Positions 51,793-60,862 of a stretch of DNA of 64,000 nt are shown here, piece after piece. The notes beneath the pieces were generated by a model. That model was not told where the DNA came from and searched no databases. It worked only from the letters and a program-made list of their open reading frames with translations. Location: NCBI RefSeq assembly GCF_014779765.1, contig NZ_JACXZA010000008.1, positions 62,001 to 126,000 of the forward strand. Direction: 5' to 3'. The DNA comes from Paenibacillus terricola. GTDB lineage: Bacteria; Bacillota; Bacilli; Paenibacillales; Paenibacillaceae. The translations under genes were made by a program, and so were the position numbers. How positions within the stretch are numbered: the stretch's first letter is position 1; each line of letters begins with the position of its first letter.

Positions 51793-53639
51793 TGAGCAGC
51801 GGCAGTTTATATGTAATTAAGCTGGGCAGCAGCACAATCGTGAATCACCCCGAAGTATTCGCCGAGATTGAACGCATAGCGAGGCGAGGCAGCCGAGTGT
51901 TGATCGTTGCAGGCGGGGCGGAGGCGATACGCCGGAAATATGAGGCAATATCGCGACCGATGCCATTCCTGACGCTAGCCTCTGGTGACGAGGTACGTTA
52001 CTGCTCGCCAGAGGAGCTTCCCATCATTCGCGATGCTTATCACGAGAACATCCTGAGCGTTATTCATCAACAGCTGAATGGGCGAGGGCTGCGTGTGTAC
52101 GCACAGTTGGGCGGAGACCAAGGGTTGGTGTACGGGCAGAAAGCCAAGCCGATTAAGGCTATTCGCGATCACAAGCCGGTTATCGTCCGTGACTCTTATT
52201 TCGGACAATTTACTGGCAGCCATACAGCCTTCCTCCAATCCGCTCTGAACGCCTTTGATGTCGTGACGCTTACTCCGCCGATTTGGGATCCGGAGCTTCG
52301 CTCCTACATTAATATCGACGCCGATGTGCTAGCCGCGCATCTGGCCGTCGATTTGAAGGCGCATCATTTGCGCTTTGTTACGGGAACGGAGGGACTGTTA
52401 AGCGATATTGCCGATCCGCATTCAACGATTGCCGATGTGTATGAAGACGATGTGATCCAATCGGTTCAAGGCCGAATGAAGCAGAAGGTTCGCGCTGCTC
52501 AGCTGGCTATTCGGGAAGGCGTCGGCGACGTTCAAATTACAGGGGCGCATACGTTGGAGAAAGGCGGACGAACAAGGTTCTGGAGCGGCAAGAGGGGTCC
52601 GGAAGCGTTTGACCTGCTAAACAAGGTTGCTCGAATTCCTTCCGTGTCGGAGGATGAGCATGAGCTTGCCCGTTTCTTGTTGGAAAACGTTCGTATTCCT
52701 TCTGTGGCTGGCAAGATTGACGAGGCAGGCAATATCGTATTCCGCAAAGGAAACGGGCCTCATACGCTGCTTTTGCTTGGGCATATCGATACCGTTCCTC
52801 ATGTGTGGCTAGTCCGTTCGGACAACGAAGGCCTCACAGGAAGAGGCGTCGTTGATGCCAAAGGAAGCTTTGTCAACTTTGTTCATATGCTTGAAGACGT
52901 TGAAGTGCCTGAACAAGGAACGCTGCTCGTTATCGGGGCGGTCGAAGAGGAAATATCCTCTTCGAAGGGTGCGTTCTATGTTCGCGACCATTACGCAGCG
53001 GATGCCGTTATTATCGGCGAACCCAGCGGAGACGACAGCTTAACGCTTGGTTATTACGGCCTGTTCAAGCTGCGGATTACGATTCGACGGGCGCAGGAGC
53101 ATACGGCGGCTAAGGATACGGTAAGCGTCGCCGACGAGCTGTATCAGGTGGTATCGGTGATTCGTCAACGAGTGCTGGCAATTGATCCGCATTCGTTGTC
53201 CTCGCTTATCGATATTCAGCACAGCCATGAAGAGGGCTATTTGACGGCGGTCGGCATACTCAATTTCCGAATATCGCCGGAGGCTGGCAGCGATTATGCC
53301 AGCAGCGTCCCGCTGGCGTTCAATGAAGGCGTAACCGTTGAAGTGCTTCGGGCTACGCCGGGATTTGCGAATCCGCGATCGGACGATTTGGTCAAGTCCT
53401 TCATCCGAAGTTTTGCGAAGCAGCAGCGATCGATCCGATATCTCAAGAAAAAGGGAACCAGCGATATGAATACGCTGGCGACGACGTGGAGAGGCGTACC
53501 GATGGTTGCATACGGACCGGGCGATTCCAGTCGGGATCATACGAACGAGGAGTATTTGAGCTTTAAGGAATCGGCATCAGCCCGCGTGATACTAAGAGAA
53601 GCGGTATCGGAATGGTTCCGGATTCGAACGGGGGTGTAA
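51792..53639 (+). CDS. LysZ-LysK fusion: carrier-bound amino acid kinase plus M20 deacylase
   Basis: 615 aa, two enzymes in one chain. Residues 1-265 are an amino acid kinase of the acetylglutamate-kinase/LysZ type (YVIKLGSSTIVN, VLIVAGGAEAIRRKY, INIDADVLAAHLAVDLKA) that phosphorylates the side-chain carboxylate. Residues about 270-615 are an M20 peptidase like LysK/ArgE (GHIDTVPHVW, GRGVVDAKGSF, GAVEEEISSSKGA, GEPSG, KKGTSDMN), which cuts the finished amino acid from the carrier protein. Separate in the known LysW pathways, they are joined here without stop or frameshift. The ATG at 51792 overlaps the LysY stop (TAATG); a GTG at 51783 is an alternative. Confidence 0.88.
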   Translation: MSSGSLYVIKLGSSTIVNHPEVFAEIERIARRGSRVLIVAGGAEAIRRKYEAISRPMPFLTLASGDEVRYCSPEELPIIRDAYHENILSVIHQQLNGRGLRVYAQLGGDQGLVYGQKAKPIKAIRDHKPVIVRDSYFGQFTGSHTAFLQSALNAFDVVTLTPPIWDPELRSYINIDADVLAAHLAVDLKAHHLRFVTGTEGLLSDIADPHSTIADVYEDDVIQSVQGRMKQKVRAAQLAIREGVGDVQITGAHTLEKGGRTRFWSGKRGPEAFDLLNKVARIPSVSEDEHELARFLLENVRIPSVAGKIDEAGNIVFRKGNGPHTLLLLGHIDTVPHVWLVRSDNEGLTGRGVVDAKGSFVNFVHMLEDVEVPEQGTLLVIGAVEEEISSSKGAFYVRDHYAADAVIIGEPSGDDSLTLGYYGLFKLRITIRRAQEHTAAKDTVSVADELYQVVSVIRQRVLAIDPHSLSSLIDIQHSHEEGYLTAVGILNFRISPEAGSDYASSVPLAFNEGVTVEVLRATPGFANPRSDDLVKSFIRSFAKQQRSIRYLKKKGTSDMNTLATTWRGVPMVAYGPGDSSRDHTNEEYLSFKESASARVILREAVSEWFRIRTGV

Positions 53640-53642
53640 GCG

Positions 53643-54449
53643 GTGCAGACGATATCTCTTCTTAGACAATCCGAAGACGAACTCTCGCAGCTGGCAGAGA
53701 AAGCGAAGTTGGCTAGGCGTCTTATTATCGACATGGCGGCATCGCCAGTGGGCTGCCACATCGGGGGCAGCTTATCCGTTATTGATTTGCTTATTGGAGC
53801 GTATGCCGTTTACGGCAGCGATCCGGATTCCGTTATCGTGCTCAGCAAGGGGCATGCCGCTGCAGCCCTCTACGCCGCTCTATATGTGAACGGCATCCTT
53901 GCGGACAATCCGGCGGACAGCTACGGGCAAGAAGGATCCCTATTCACCGGGCATCCGAATCATAAACTGCCTGGCATTCCTTTTGCGACGGGGAGCTTGG
54001 GACATGGCATTCCGTACGCTGCCGGGTGGGCGCTTGCCCAGAAGCTGAAAGGATCGCCCGGCATTGGGCTCGCAATCAGCGGAGACGGTGAACTGCAGGA
54101 AGGTCTGTGCTGGGAGACGGCGCAAATCGCGCAAGCGCAGTCGCTTGCGAACTTCATTTATATTGTCGACTGCAACGGCGGACAGAATGACGGGTATATC
54201 GCCGACATCTCGCCGATCCGCAACTTGCGTCAGCGATTTGAGGCATTTGGCTTCCTCGTCCGCGAGATTGACGGCCACAGCTTAGAAGAGATTGTGGGTG
54301 CGGTGGTGCCAGACCCAGAGAAGCCGGTAGCCGTTCTAGCGGCAACGGTCAAAGGGAAGGGAGTGGCGGCAATCGAAGGAAAAGCAGAGGCGCATTATGC
54401 CAAAATTCCGCAGAAGCTTGCTGAGCGATGGAAGGCGGGATTGCGTTGA
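53643..54449 (+). CDS. Transketolase N-terminal subunit (TPP-binding)
   Basis: 268 aa. The thiamine diphosphate motif is GDGELQEGLCWETAQIAQAQ to VDCN (about 142-178), and SKGHAAAALYAAL and GSLGHGIPYAAG are typical. It pairs with the next gene as a split transketolase. In a LysW-type operon it should transfer a two-carbon ketol unit to the carrier-bound semialdehyde, lengthening it to a hydroxy-keto acid, as proposed for DADH formation in vazabitide biosynthesis. GTG start, three bases after the LysZ-LysK stop. Confidence 0.9.
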   Translation: MQTISLLRQSEDELSQLAEKAKLARRLIIDMAASPVGCHIGGSLSVIDLLIGAYAVYGSDPDSVIVLSKGHAAAALYAALYVNGILADNPADSYGQEGSLFTGHPNHKLPGIPFATGSLGHGIPYAAGWALAQKLKGSPGIGLAISGDGELQEGLCWETAQIAQAQSLANFIYIVDCNGGQNDGYIADISPIRNLRQRFEAFGFLVREIDGHSLEEIVGAVVPDPEKPVAVLAATVKGKGVAAIEGKAEAHYAKIPQKLAERWKAGLR

Positions 54450-55390
54450 CGTTGTCAGGGAGGGATGCCTACAAGGAGGAGCTTGCCGATCTGGCTGCTA
54501 TTCATAGCGGAATCATCTGTATGGAGGCTGATTTGGGTGGGAAAAATCATCCGTTTCAGCAGCGTCATCCCGATCGATTCGTGAATGTCGGGATCGCGGA
54601 GCTCGCAGGCATCGATATAGCCGCTGGGTTGGCGGAAGCGGGTTACGTACCGTTCTTCTCCACATTCGCTTCGTTTGCTGCTCTTCGTGCATCCGAGAGC
54701 ATGAAGCTAGCGATGGGGTATATGGGCAAGAACGTCAAGGTAGTTGCCGCTTATGGCGGAGTGTCAGGCGGATGGTTCGGCACGACGCATCATGCATTGG
54801 AGGATATTGCCGTCGTTCAATCGTTTCAGAATATCCGTATTGCTTGCCCGCACGGAGAAGAAGAGACGAGGCGAGTCATACGGGAAGCTGCGGAATCGGA
54901 AGAGCCGTATTACATTCGGCTGTCCCGTAACGACGTATTCGAGAGCATCCCCCGCGAGGAAGGCGGCAGTTGCCGCGATATTCTGGTCGAAGGCGGCAGA
55001 GCGGGTATCCACCCGCGGTTATGCCTCCTCTCAGTCGGCGAACAAGCGACAGAGCTCTGCCGCGAAATCGTGAGGAACGACGACTCGATCGTGCATGCTC
55101 ATCTTTGCTACGTTGATCCTGTCAGTTTAAAGGATTCCATCGAGCAGCTAAGCCGCTTGTCCGACCGTTTGCTTGTTGTTGAAGAACACCGCGCTACGGG
55201 AAGTACCGCATCTTATCTCGCGCTGCTGCTTCCGAAGCATGAGGTTTATTCCCATCATTGCGGCGAGCGCTGGCCGATATACGGAGGAACGCACGCCGAG
55301 GTGCTATCCTATTTGGGCTTCGGACTCGAACCGCTGCAGCAGCAAATTCGCGAGATTGCAGGAGGTTCCGATGATCTTTCGCGTTCTTAA
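54428..55390 (+). CDS. Transketolase C-terminal subunit
   Basis: 320 aa. The pyrimidine-binding domain has VNVGIAELAGIDIAAGLAEAG, with the Glu that activates the cofactor, and STFASFAALRASE. The C-terminal domain runs from about 190. It overlaps the N-subunit gene by 22 bp. The ATG at 54428 has a weak ribosome site; a TTG at 54446 behind GGCGGG is an alternative. Confidence 0.88.
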   Translation: MEGGIALTLSGRDAYKEELADLAAIHSGIICMEADLGGKNHPFQQRHPDRFVNVGIAELAGIDIAAGLAEAGYVPFFSTFASFAALRASESMKLAMGYMGKNVKVVAAYGGVSGGWFGTTHHALEDIAVVQSFQNIRIACPHGEEETRRVIREAAESEEPYYIRLSRNDVFESIPREEGGSCRDILVEGGRAGIHPRLCLLSVGEQATELCREIVRNDDSIVHAHLCYVDPVSLKDSIEQLSRLSDRLLVVEEHRATGSTASYLALLLPKHEVYSHHCGERWPIYGGTHAEVLSYLGFGLEPLQQQIREIAGGSDDLSRS

Positions 55391-56585
55391 GCTCAAGGAC
55401 TTCCGTAATTATTTCATCGCGGATATCGTATCCGGCTTCGGAGTAGGGATGAGCACGATCGGAGCTAACTGGTATCTGATGGATAAGACGGGATCGATAT
55501 CCGCAGTAGGGCTGATGCTTTCGCTCAATGTCATCGCTGGCTTTCTGATCTCAACCTTTGCCGGAACGTTCATCGACAAGTGGAACCGGAAGACGATTAT
55601 TTTATGGGCGAATATCGTTCGGGCCGCAGCGCTGCTGTTGATTCTCGGCGGGTTTCTGTGGACAGGATTCCGGGTGGAGTATGTGTACGCCTTTGCTATC
55701 TTGAACGGCATGGGATGGGCGTTGTATATTACCGCTTCGCGCAGCTTGCTGCAGGAGATGCTGCCGGAGAACGAGCTTATCCACGGTAATTCTTTAATCG
55801 AGATTAGCTTGCAGGTCGGCATGTTCTCGGCGGGCGCGCTATCAGGCGTCCTCTACAAATATGTTGGCTTCGAAACAATTCTTCTTCTGAATGCCATTGC
55901 CTTTATTGCAAGCAGTCTCTTTCTTGGTAAAATCCGGTTTACTCCGGTTCATGCCGAGAATCGCGAGGAAAGCTATTTGCACAATTTCAAAGACGGTATC
56001 CGCTATTTGGCGGATCGGCCATTTCTTTTTCTGCTCGGCGTCATTTCCATTATTCCGCTTGTGTCCACGATGATCTTTAACGTTGTGCTCCCGGGCTATG
56101 TAAGCCGTGCAGTGAACGGCGATTCGGTCGTGTTCGGACTGTCGGACATGTTCTACGGAGTTGGAGGGCTGATATCCGGTTTTATTGCAGCTCCATTGGC
56201 TAGAAAACTATCGCAGAACGGTACGATCGTCTTGTTGTTTGCGGTCGCTGTGCTCAATCTGGCGGCGGTATCCTTCAACAAAACAATTGTACTGCTGTAT
56301 ATCGGCAGCGTGCTGATTGGCTTGACGAATTCCTCCCTGCGCGTCTTGATGACGACGGCGTTGATGGAGTCGGTCTCCAAGTCGTATATGGGACGGGCGA
56401 CGTCGGTTTGGATGGCAATCTCCTTGCTGCTGCAAACTTTTGCCGCTACGGGACTGGGGACATTAATCGACGCTTATACGCCAGGCGCCGGATTTATTTG
56501 CATGAGCGGTCTCATGTTCGTCGGGCTTGTGCTGTATTTCGCGTTGAACAGCAGACGAGCGGATAAGGTAACGCTGGAAGCCTGA
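55371..56585 (+). CDS. MFS exporter (EntS/DHA3-like)
   Basis: 404 aa with about twelve transmembrane segments. DKWNRKTIILWANIVRA is the MFS loop after helix 2, and NGMGWALYITASRSLLQEMLPENEL is typical of the macrolide/enterobactin exporter subgroup. I place the start at 55371, four bases behind GGAGG and overlapping the transketolase gene; the longer frame is an overlap artefact. Likely exports the cluster's end product or provides self-resistance. Confidence 0.85.
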   Translation: MIFRVLKLKDFRNYFIADIVSGFGVGMSTIGANWYLMDKTGSISAVGLMLSLNVIAGFLISTFAGTFIDKWNRKTIILWANIVRAAALLLILGGFLWTGFRVEYVYAFAILNGMGWALYITASRSLLQEMLPENELIHGNSLIEISLQVGMFSAGALSGVLYKYVGFETILLLNAIAFIASSLFLGKIRFTPVHAENREESYLHNFKDGIRYLADRPFLFLLGVISIIPLVSTMIFNVVLPGYVSRAVNGDSVVFGLSDMFYGVGGLISGFIAAPLARKLSQNGTIVLLFAVAVLNLAAVSFNKTIVLLYIGSVLIGLTNSSLRVLMTTALMESVSKSYMGRATSVWMAISLLLQTFAATGLGTLIDAYTPGAGFICMSGLMFVGLVLYFALNSRRADKVTLEA

Positions 56586-56626
56586 ACGATTATGAGTTGG
56601 AATAGGAATATAAGGAGGATGATGAA

Positions 56627-57892
56627 ATGTCTGTAACGGTCAAAACGGTAGCTTTTGTCGAGCCAAGTTTTTATGGCGTAAGCTTCGCCAGAGCCGCATT
56701 CGAACAAGGTCATCAGGTAATCGCCATTGTGTCTTCTGCGGATAATCCACGCAAATACGGCTACGAAGGCATCTATCATGATCTCCTTGTTGCCGACATC
56801 CGTGATGAGGAGTCCATCTACGAAGCAATCGCGGCTTCTCCTTACGCCAATCGGCTGGATGCGCTTATTCCAGCTACGGATTATGCTTCGCATCTGACGG
56901 CGAGGGTGGCGGAGCGGCTTGGCCTTCGCGGCGTTCCTTATGAAGCCGCTTTGCGTTCCCGGAACAAAGATCTCGCCAGGGAAGCTTATGCAAGGCATCA
57001 AGTGCCGGGCGCGAAGTATCATAAAGTAAAGACGTACGAGGAAGCAGAGCTTGCAGCTAACGAAATCGGCTATCCAGTCGTACTTAAGCCGACCAACGCC
57101 GCAAGCAGTCAACATGTTTATTTTATTCACAGCGGGTTGGAGCTTCAGCAAGCGTTCAGCCAAATCGCACAGTTTAAGGTTTCCTATTTGGATTTTCAAG
57201 TACGCAATGATTATTTGATCGAGGAATATATCGACGGACCTGAGTTTAGCGTAGAGCTGTTCCTTCAAGAAGGTGAAGCGGTTTTCTCAGCCGTTACGGA
57301 GAAGATCACATCGCCGCTCCCGTATTTCGTTGAAGTACAGCATACACTGCCTACGCCGTCTTACGTAGAACAGGAAGGGGATATCATTCGAACAGCTATT
57401 GCCGCGCTTCAGGCGATCGGCATTGCGAATGGCCCAAGCCATGTAGAGATCCGGTTGTCCTCAGACGGTCCTCGCATTATCGAGGTGAACGGCAGACCGG
57501 GAGGCGACAACATTTCATCCGATTTGCTCGTACAGGCGTTTGGCGTGAATATATTCGAAGCGACAGTGAATTATTATTTGGGTCAGCCCGTATCGATTGA
57601 TAAGAAGCATCATCGCGCCGCCTCCATTGCTTATGTGACGGCTGAACGCGACGGGATATTCGAGCGGCTTGACGGATTTGAGCAAATTGAAGGGAAAGCC
57701 GGGGTTGTTCGCAGCCTGCTAACCGTGTCCCCAGGTGATCGGATTAAGGTAGCTGCAAGCTCCGATGACCGTCTGGGGTATGTTATCGCAGCAGCCGATA
57801 CGCCGGAAGAAGCGCGGACGATTGCTCGAACGTTGGTTGATGGCTTGAACATCGTTTATCGGAAGCAGGAGGCGGAAGCGGAGGTAGTCTAG
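56627..57892 (+). CDS. ATP-grasp L-amino acid (peptide) ligase
   Basis: 421 aa. Carboxylate-amine ligase features are VVLKPTNAASSQHVYFI (about 145-162), YLIEEYIDGPEFSVELF (adenine hinge) and IIEVNGRPGGDN (metal binding). It is of the BacD-like dipeptide ligase group rather than RimK. In the LysW-type cluster it could join the released amino acid to a second amino acid, making a small peptide. AGGAGG precedes the ATG. Confidence 0.82.
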   Translation: MSVTVKTVAFVEPSFYGVSFARAAFEQGHQVIAIVSSADNPRKYGYEGIYHDLLVADIRDEESIYEAIAASPYANRLDALIPATDYASHLTARVAERLGLRGVPYEAALRSRNKDLAREAYARHQVPGAKYHKVKTYEEAELAANEIGYPVVLKPTNAASSQHVYFIHSGLELQQAFSQIAQFKVSYLDFQVRNDYLIEEYIDGPEFSVELFLQEGEAVFSAVTEKITSPLPYFVEVQHTLPTPSYVEQEGDIIRTAIAALQAIGIANGPSHVEIRLSSDGPRIIEVNGRPGGDNISSDLLVQAFGVNIFEATVNYYLGQPVSIDKKHHRAASIAYVTAERDGIFERLDGFEQIEGKAGVVRSLLTVSPGDRIKVAASSDDRLGYVIAAADTPEEARTIARTLVDGLNIVYRKQEAEAEVV

Positions 57893-57937
57893 CTTTTCGT
57901 CTTCATGCTCTTTATTTCATCGAGAGGTGACGTGAGA

Positions 57938-58492
57938 ATGGGGATTGCAGTTATACATGGAAGCTCCCGCAAGAACGGTAATACGGATCAATTAGCCCGC
58001 TTACTGGTAGAGGGGTTCGAGGCAGACCATATTTATTTGGCTGATTATCGGATCGAGCCGATTGTCGATTATCGCCATTCCGAGAAAAGGCCGTATCCGG
58101 ACGATGACTACCGTAACGTTCTGGAGCGGGTATTGGCTCAAGACGTGCTCGTATTCACGACGCCGATCTATTGGTATGGGCCGTCGGGTCTTACGAAGAC
58201 GTTCATTGATCGGTGGTCACAGTCGCTGCGCGAGAATAAGGAGCCATTTCTTGCTGCCTTGCGTGCAAAGTCAGCTTGGGTGCTAGCTGTTGGAGACGAT
58301 GAGCCTCATCTCAAAGGAATACCGCTAATCCAACAATTCCAGCATATATTCGGGTACACCGGAACCAACTATGCGGGCTACATCATTGGCAAAGGCAATA
58401 AGCCTGGCGATATTGTGCAGGATACGGTTGCTTTGGCTGCGGTAGAAGCCGTTCGACAGCAGTGGACTCTCGAGAGACGAACACTTACTTGA
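57938..58492 (+). CDS. Flavodoxin-like NAD(P)H-dependent FMN oxidoreductase
   Basis: 184 aa. The FMN-phosphate loop is HGSSRKNGNTDQLA, and DVLVFTTPIYWYGPSGLTKTFIDRW is the flavin-binding block of the NADPH-dependent FMN reductase family. The start at 57938 follows GAGAGGTG. Last gene of the cluster, before a terminator; it could carry out a redox tailoring step. Confidence 0.85.
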   Translation: MGIAVIHGSSRKNGNTDQLARLLVEGFEADHIYLADYRIEPIVDYRHSEKRPYPDDDYRNVLERVLAQDVLVFTTPIYWYGPSGLTKTFIDRWSQSLRENKEPFLAALRAKSAWVLAVGDDEPHLKGIPLIQQFQHIFGYTGTNYAGYIIGKGNKPGDIVQDTVALAAVEAVRQQWTLERRTLT

Positions 58493-58530
58493 TGCGGCGG
58501 TTTGCATCCCAATGAAGAACAGGTCATTTT

Positions 58531-58565
58531 AAGCTTATCGTCCATCGCGACGGTAAGCTTTTTCC
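58531..58565 (+). terminator. Terminator of the carrier-protein cluster
   Basis: A 12-bp stem (58531-58542 with 58549-58560, one mismatch), a 6-nt loop and TTTTT. Confidence 0.8.
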
Positions 58566-58628
58566 TTTTAAATGTGAAACTCCTTATAGTATGATGGGTA
58601 TTACTATCGAACATCGGAGGATTACATT

Positions 58629-59198
58629 TTGTCTTGGAGTAAATTGAAGCAGCAACTGGAGAGTTTCCTTAGCCCTGCGTTAATTGGAAAGTTTGAATAC
58701 CGTGCAACCAGCTATCGTTATTTACCTGATAAACCAGGTCAATGTTATATTGCCGTAGATAAGAAGAACGTACTCAATATGAATGATGCAACGACATCCA
58801 TCAGATGGTATCAGTCCGATCTGGAGATTAAGAATGATCCCGCTATTGAAATTGCTATCAGTGAGGAAGAAATTGAAGCAATCAGGCAAGATACCAAGGG
58901 GCTGGTTCCGGAGGATCGCCTGGTCGTCATAGCACGCGGGAGAAAGATGACTGTACTCGCCAAAGAGATTTTGTCCGCGCAAACCTCATTAAGTAAATCC
59001 AACTTTACGGCTGCAGCGACTAAGTTTCTCGCCTCTTCCATAGAGGAAAGCTTAGAGAGCAAGGATATCATCCTTAATATTCTTGCTTTGGTGGATAGGC
59101 GTGTCGGGAAGAAGAGGATCCAGAACATGAGAGAGAGCGTGAAGATGAAGCATCCGAGCGTGCAGTACTTCTATGAACTTCGGCTTAGTACGGTGTGA
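58629..59198 (+). CDS. SF0329-family protein of unknown function
   Basis: 189 aa. The N-terminus MSWSKLKQQLESFL with YRATSYRYLPDKPGQCYI and the block TTSIRWYQSDLEIKNDP match a conserved hypothetical family (SF0329) found in enterobacteria and Firmicutes. No catalytic motif is evident. TTG start eight bases behind GGAGG. Not obviously linked to its neighbours. Confidence 0.7.
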   Translation: MSWSKLKQQLESFLSPALIGKFEYRATSYRYLPDKPGQCYIAVDKKNVLNMNDATTSIRWYQSDLEIKNDPAIEIAISEEEIEAIRQDTKGLVPEDRLVVIARGRKMTVLAKEILSAQTSLSKSNFTAAATKFLASSIEESLESKDIILNILALVDRRVGKKRIQNMRESVKMKHPSVQYFYELRLSTV

Positions 59199-59250
59199 GA
59201 AATCAACAAGAACTATAAATCGTTCCAATTGCCTGGGGAACTATATGAAT

Positions 59251-59279
59251 AAACACCGCCATTTATCAAGGCGGTGTTT
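59251..59279. terminator. Terminator hairpin between convergent genes
   Basis: AAACACCGCC pairs perfectly with GGCGGTGTTT around a 9-nt loop. Confidence 0.75.
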
Positions 59280-59295
59280 GAGCTATTTTTCAAAT

Positions 59296-59778
59296 TTAAG
59301 CGTTATTAAATTCCTGGATGGATCTTCGCTTTTCATCATATGTCTCACTATACGAGTTGCTTGTATAAGTTTTTATGACACTCCGCCAGAAGGCCTGAGC
59401 GGGATAGTTACGTTCGACTTGCGTTACTTTCCAATCACCCCTGTGTCGATCAAAAATTATCATTGCCGCTTGTTTCCCTACACCTTTGCCGCTATATTTC
59501 TTTAGAACAAAAAACTGTTCCATCTCAAACGCTGATTTATTAAGTTCATTATTAGTCATTGTCACAATAACGAAGCCTAACAGCGTCTCTTCAGACTTGA
59601 TAAAGTAAGCATTATATTTTTCATCAGATAAGTACTTATGAACTGGAGCCTTCCTGAATAAGCCATCTTGATTAACCTCGAAGTTCAAATACGGACTAAA
59701 TTCGTAATCATAGTACTCGAATAGGTTCAGCAAGATGTGTTCCTCATTGATTGTCACTTCTTCAAGATAAATGTTCAT
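59296..59778 (-). CDS. GNAT-family N-acetyltransferase
   Basis: 160 aa. The acetyl-CoA-binding motif is FVLKKYSGKGVGKQAAMIIFD (Q/RxxGxG/A, about 92-103), preceded by the beta-4 segment LGFVIVTM. The acceptor is unknown. Start ATG at 59778 behind AAAGGATAAG. Complete, no frameshift. Confidence 0.85.
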   Translation of the reverse strand: MNIYLEEVTINEEHILLNLFEYYDYEFSPYLNFEVNQDGLFRKAPVHKYLSDEKYNAYFIKSEETLLGFVIVTMTNNELNKSAFEMEQFFVLKKYSGKGVGKQAAMIIFDRHRGDWKVTQVERNYPAQAFWRSVIKTYTSNSYSETYDEKRRSIQEFNNA

Positions 59779-60036
59779 TCATCTTATCCTTTCATCTCAG
59801 AAGTCTTCCTTCCACTCTTAGAGAGGAGGGGAAGTTTAAATACATGGGAAGCGATATCTTTAATTTTTCTTTATCTCCTGTGACGATTCCTGCAATTGTG
59901 TTGCTTGCAGAATACTTGAAACTCCTTCTTAACTTCCACAGAACATGAATACGTTTGATTCTAGTAATTTCCCAACACTTCTAGGCTGAAATTTTTTTAA
60001 TTCTATTTTGAATCCCTCGATAGATTACATCAGCCG

Positions 60037-60858
60037 ATGGCATCAATAAGATGGGGCATGGAAGGAGTGAGGGGGTTGCAGACGATTCATAAGGGGCTGT
60101 ACATAAGCGCTACTGACTTATCGTCGGAAAATCGCGGTCCCGAGCCGGCGAACGAGAAGGATTTAGTTGAAAAAGCAAGGACGGGGGATCCCGATGCGTT
60201 CGGCGAGTTAGTACGCAGGCACCGTTCCAAGGCATTAGGAATCGCGCGCTCGCTTACTCAGGACCATCACTTGGCCGAAGATATCGTCCAAGATGCGCTG
60301 ATTCGTGCATTTCTCCATCTTGGTTCGCTAGTTGATGCTGCTCGGTTCTCACCATGGCTGGCCAAAATCATACGCAACGAGGCGTACATGAAGGTGCGCC
60401 GGGGCGGCCCGCATCGAAGGGAGCAGCCGTTCACCAGTCTTGAAGGCGCTAGGCAGCCGGCTATCGGCGCCGATGATTGGCAAGATATCGACCGCATATT
60501 GTTCCAGCTAAGCCGCTCGGCACTTGATTCTGCGAGACAGATGCAAGATCCGTCTGCCGCCTTCATGCGCAAGGAGCTGATCGACGGCATCCGCAGTCTG
60601 CTGCAATGTTTAAGCCCAAGGGAGAAGCGGATATTCGAAGCTTATTTTTTTGAGCAGCTGCCTCCGCAAGAAATCGCCGCACTATTGGATACCGCGGTTG
60701 CGAACGTGTATAACAGCATTTCCAGGGCACGGAGCAAGATGCAGCAGGAACGCATTCGTGTCCACATCAGCATGTATGTGCAGCAACGTCGACAAATGGG
60801 GAAACCGGGAAAAGTGCTGCTGGCGCCGCCTTTATTTGTTCCGGTTTGGGAGGATTGA
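60037..60858 (+). CDS. ECF-type RNA polymerase sigma factor
   Basis: 273 aa or slightly less. Region 2 is DAFGELVRRHRSKALGIARSLTQDHHLAEDIVQDALIRAF (about 53-90) and region 4 is LSPREKRIFEAYFFEQLPPQEIAALLDTAVANVYNSISRARSKM. The basic tail after region 4 (about 35 residues) is unusual. The start is uncertain: 60037, the ATG at 60058 or a TTG at 60076 behind GGAAGGAG are all possible. It is coupled to the BtrH-like gene five bases downstream, a possible target or modulator. Confidence 0.85.
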   Translation: MASIRWGMEGVRGLQTIHKGLYISATDLSSENRGPEPANEKDLVEKARTGDPDAFGELVRRHRSKALGIARSLTQDHHLAEDIVQDALIRAFLHLGSLVDAARFSPWLAKIIRNEAYMKVRRGGPHRREQPFTSLEGARQPAIGADDWQDIDRILFQLSRSALDSARQMQDPSAAFMRKELIDGIRSLLQCLSPREKRIFEAYFFEQLPPQEIAALLDTAVANVYNSISRARSKMQQERIRVHISMYVQQRRQMGKPGKVLLAPPLFVPVWED

Positions 60859-60862
60859 GACG

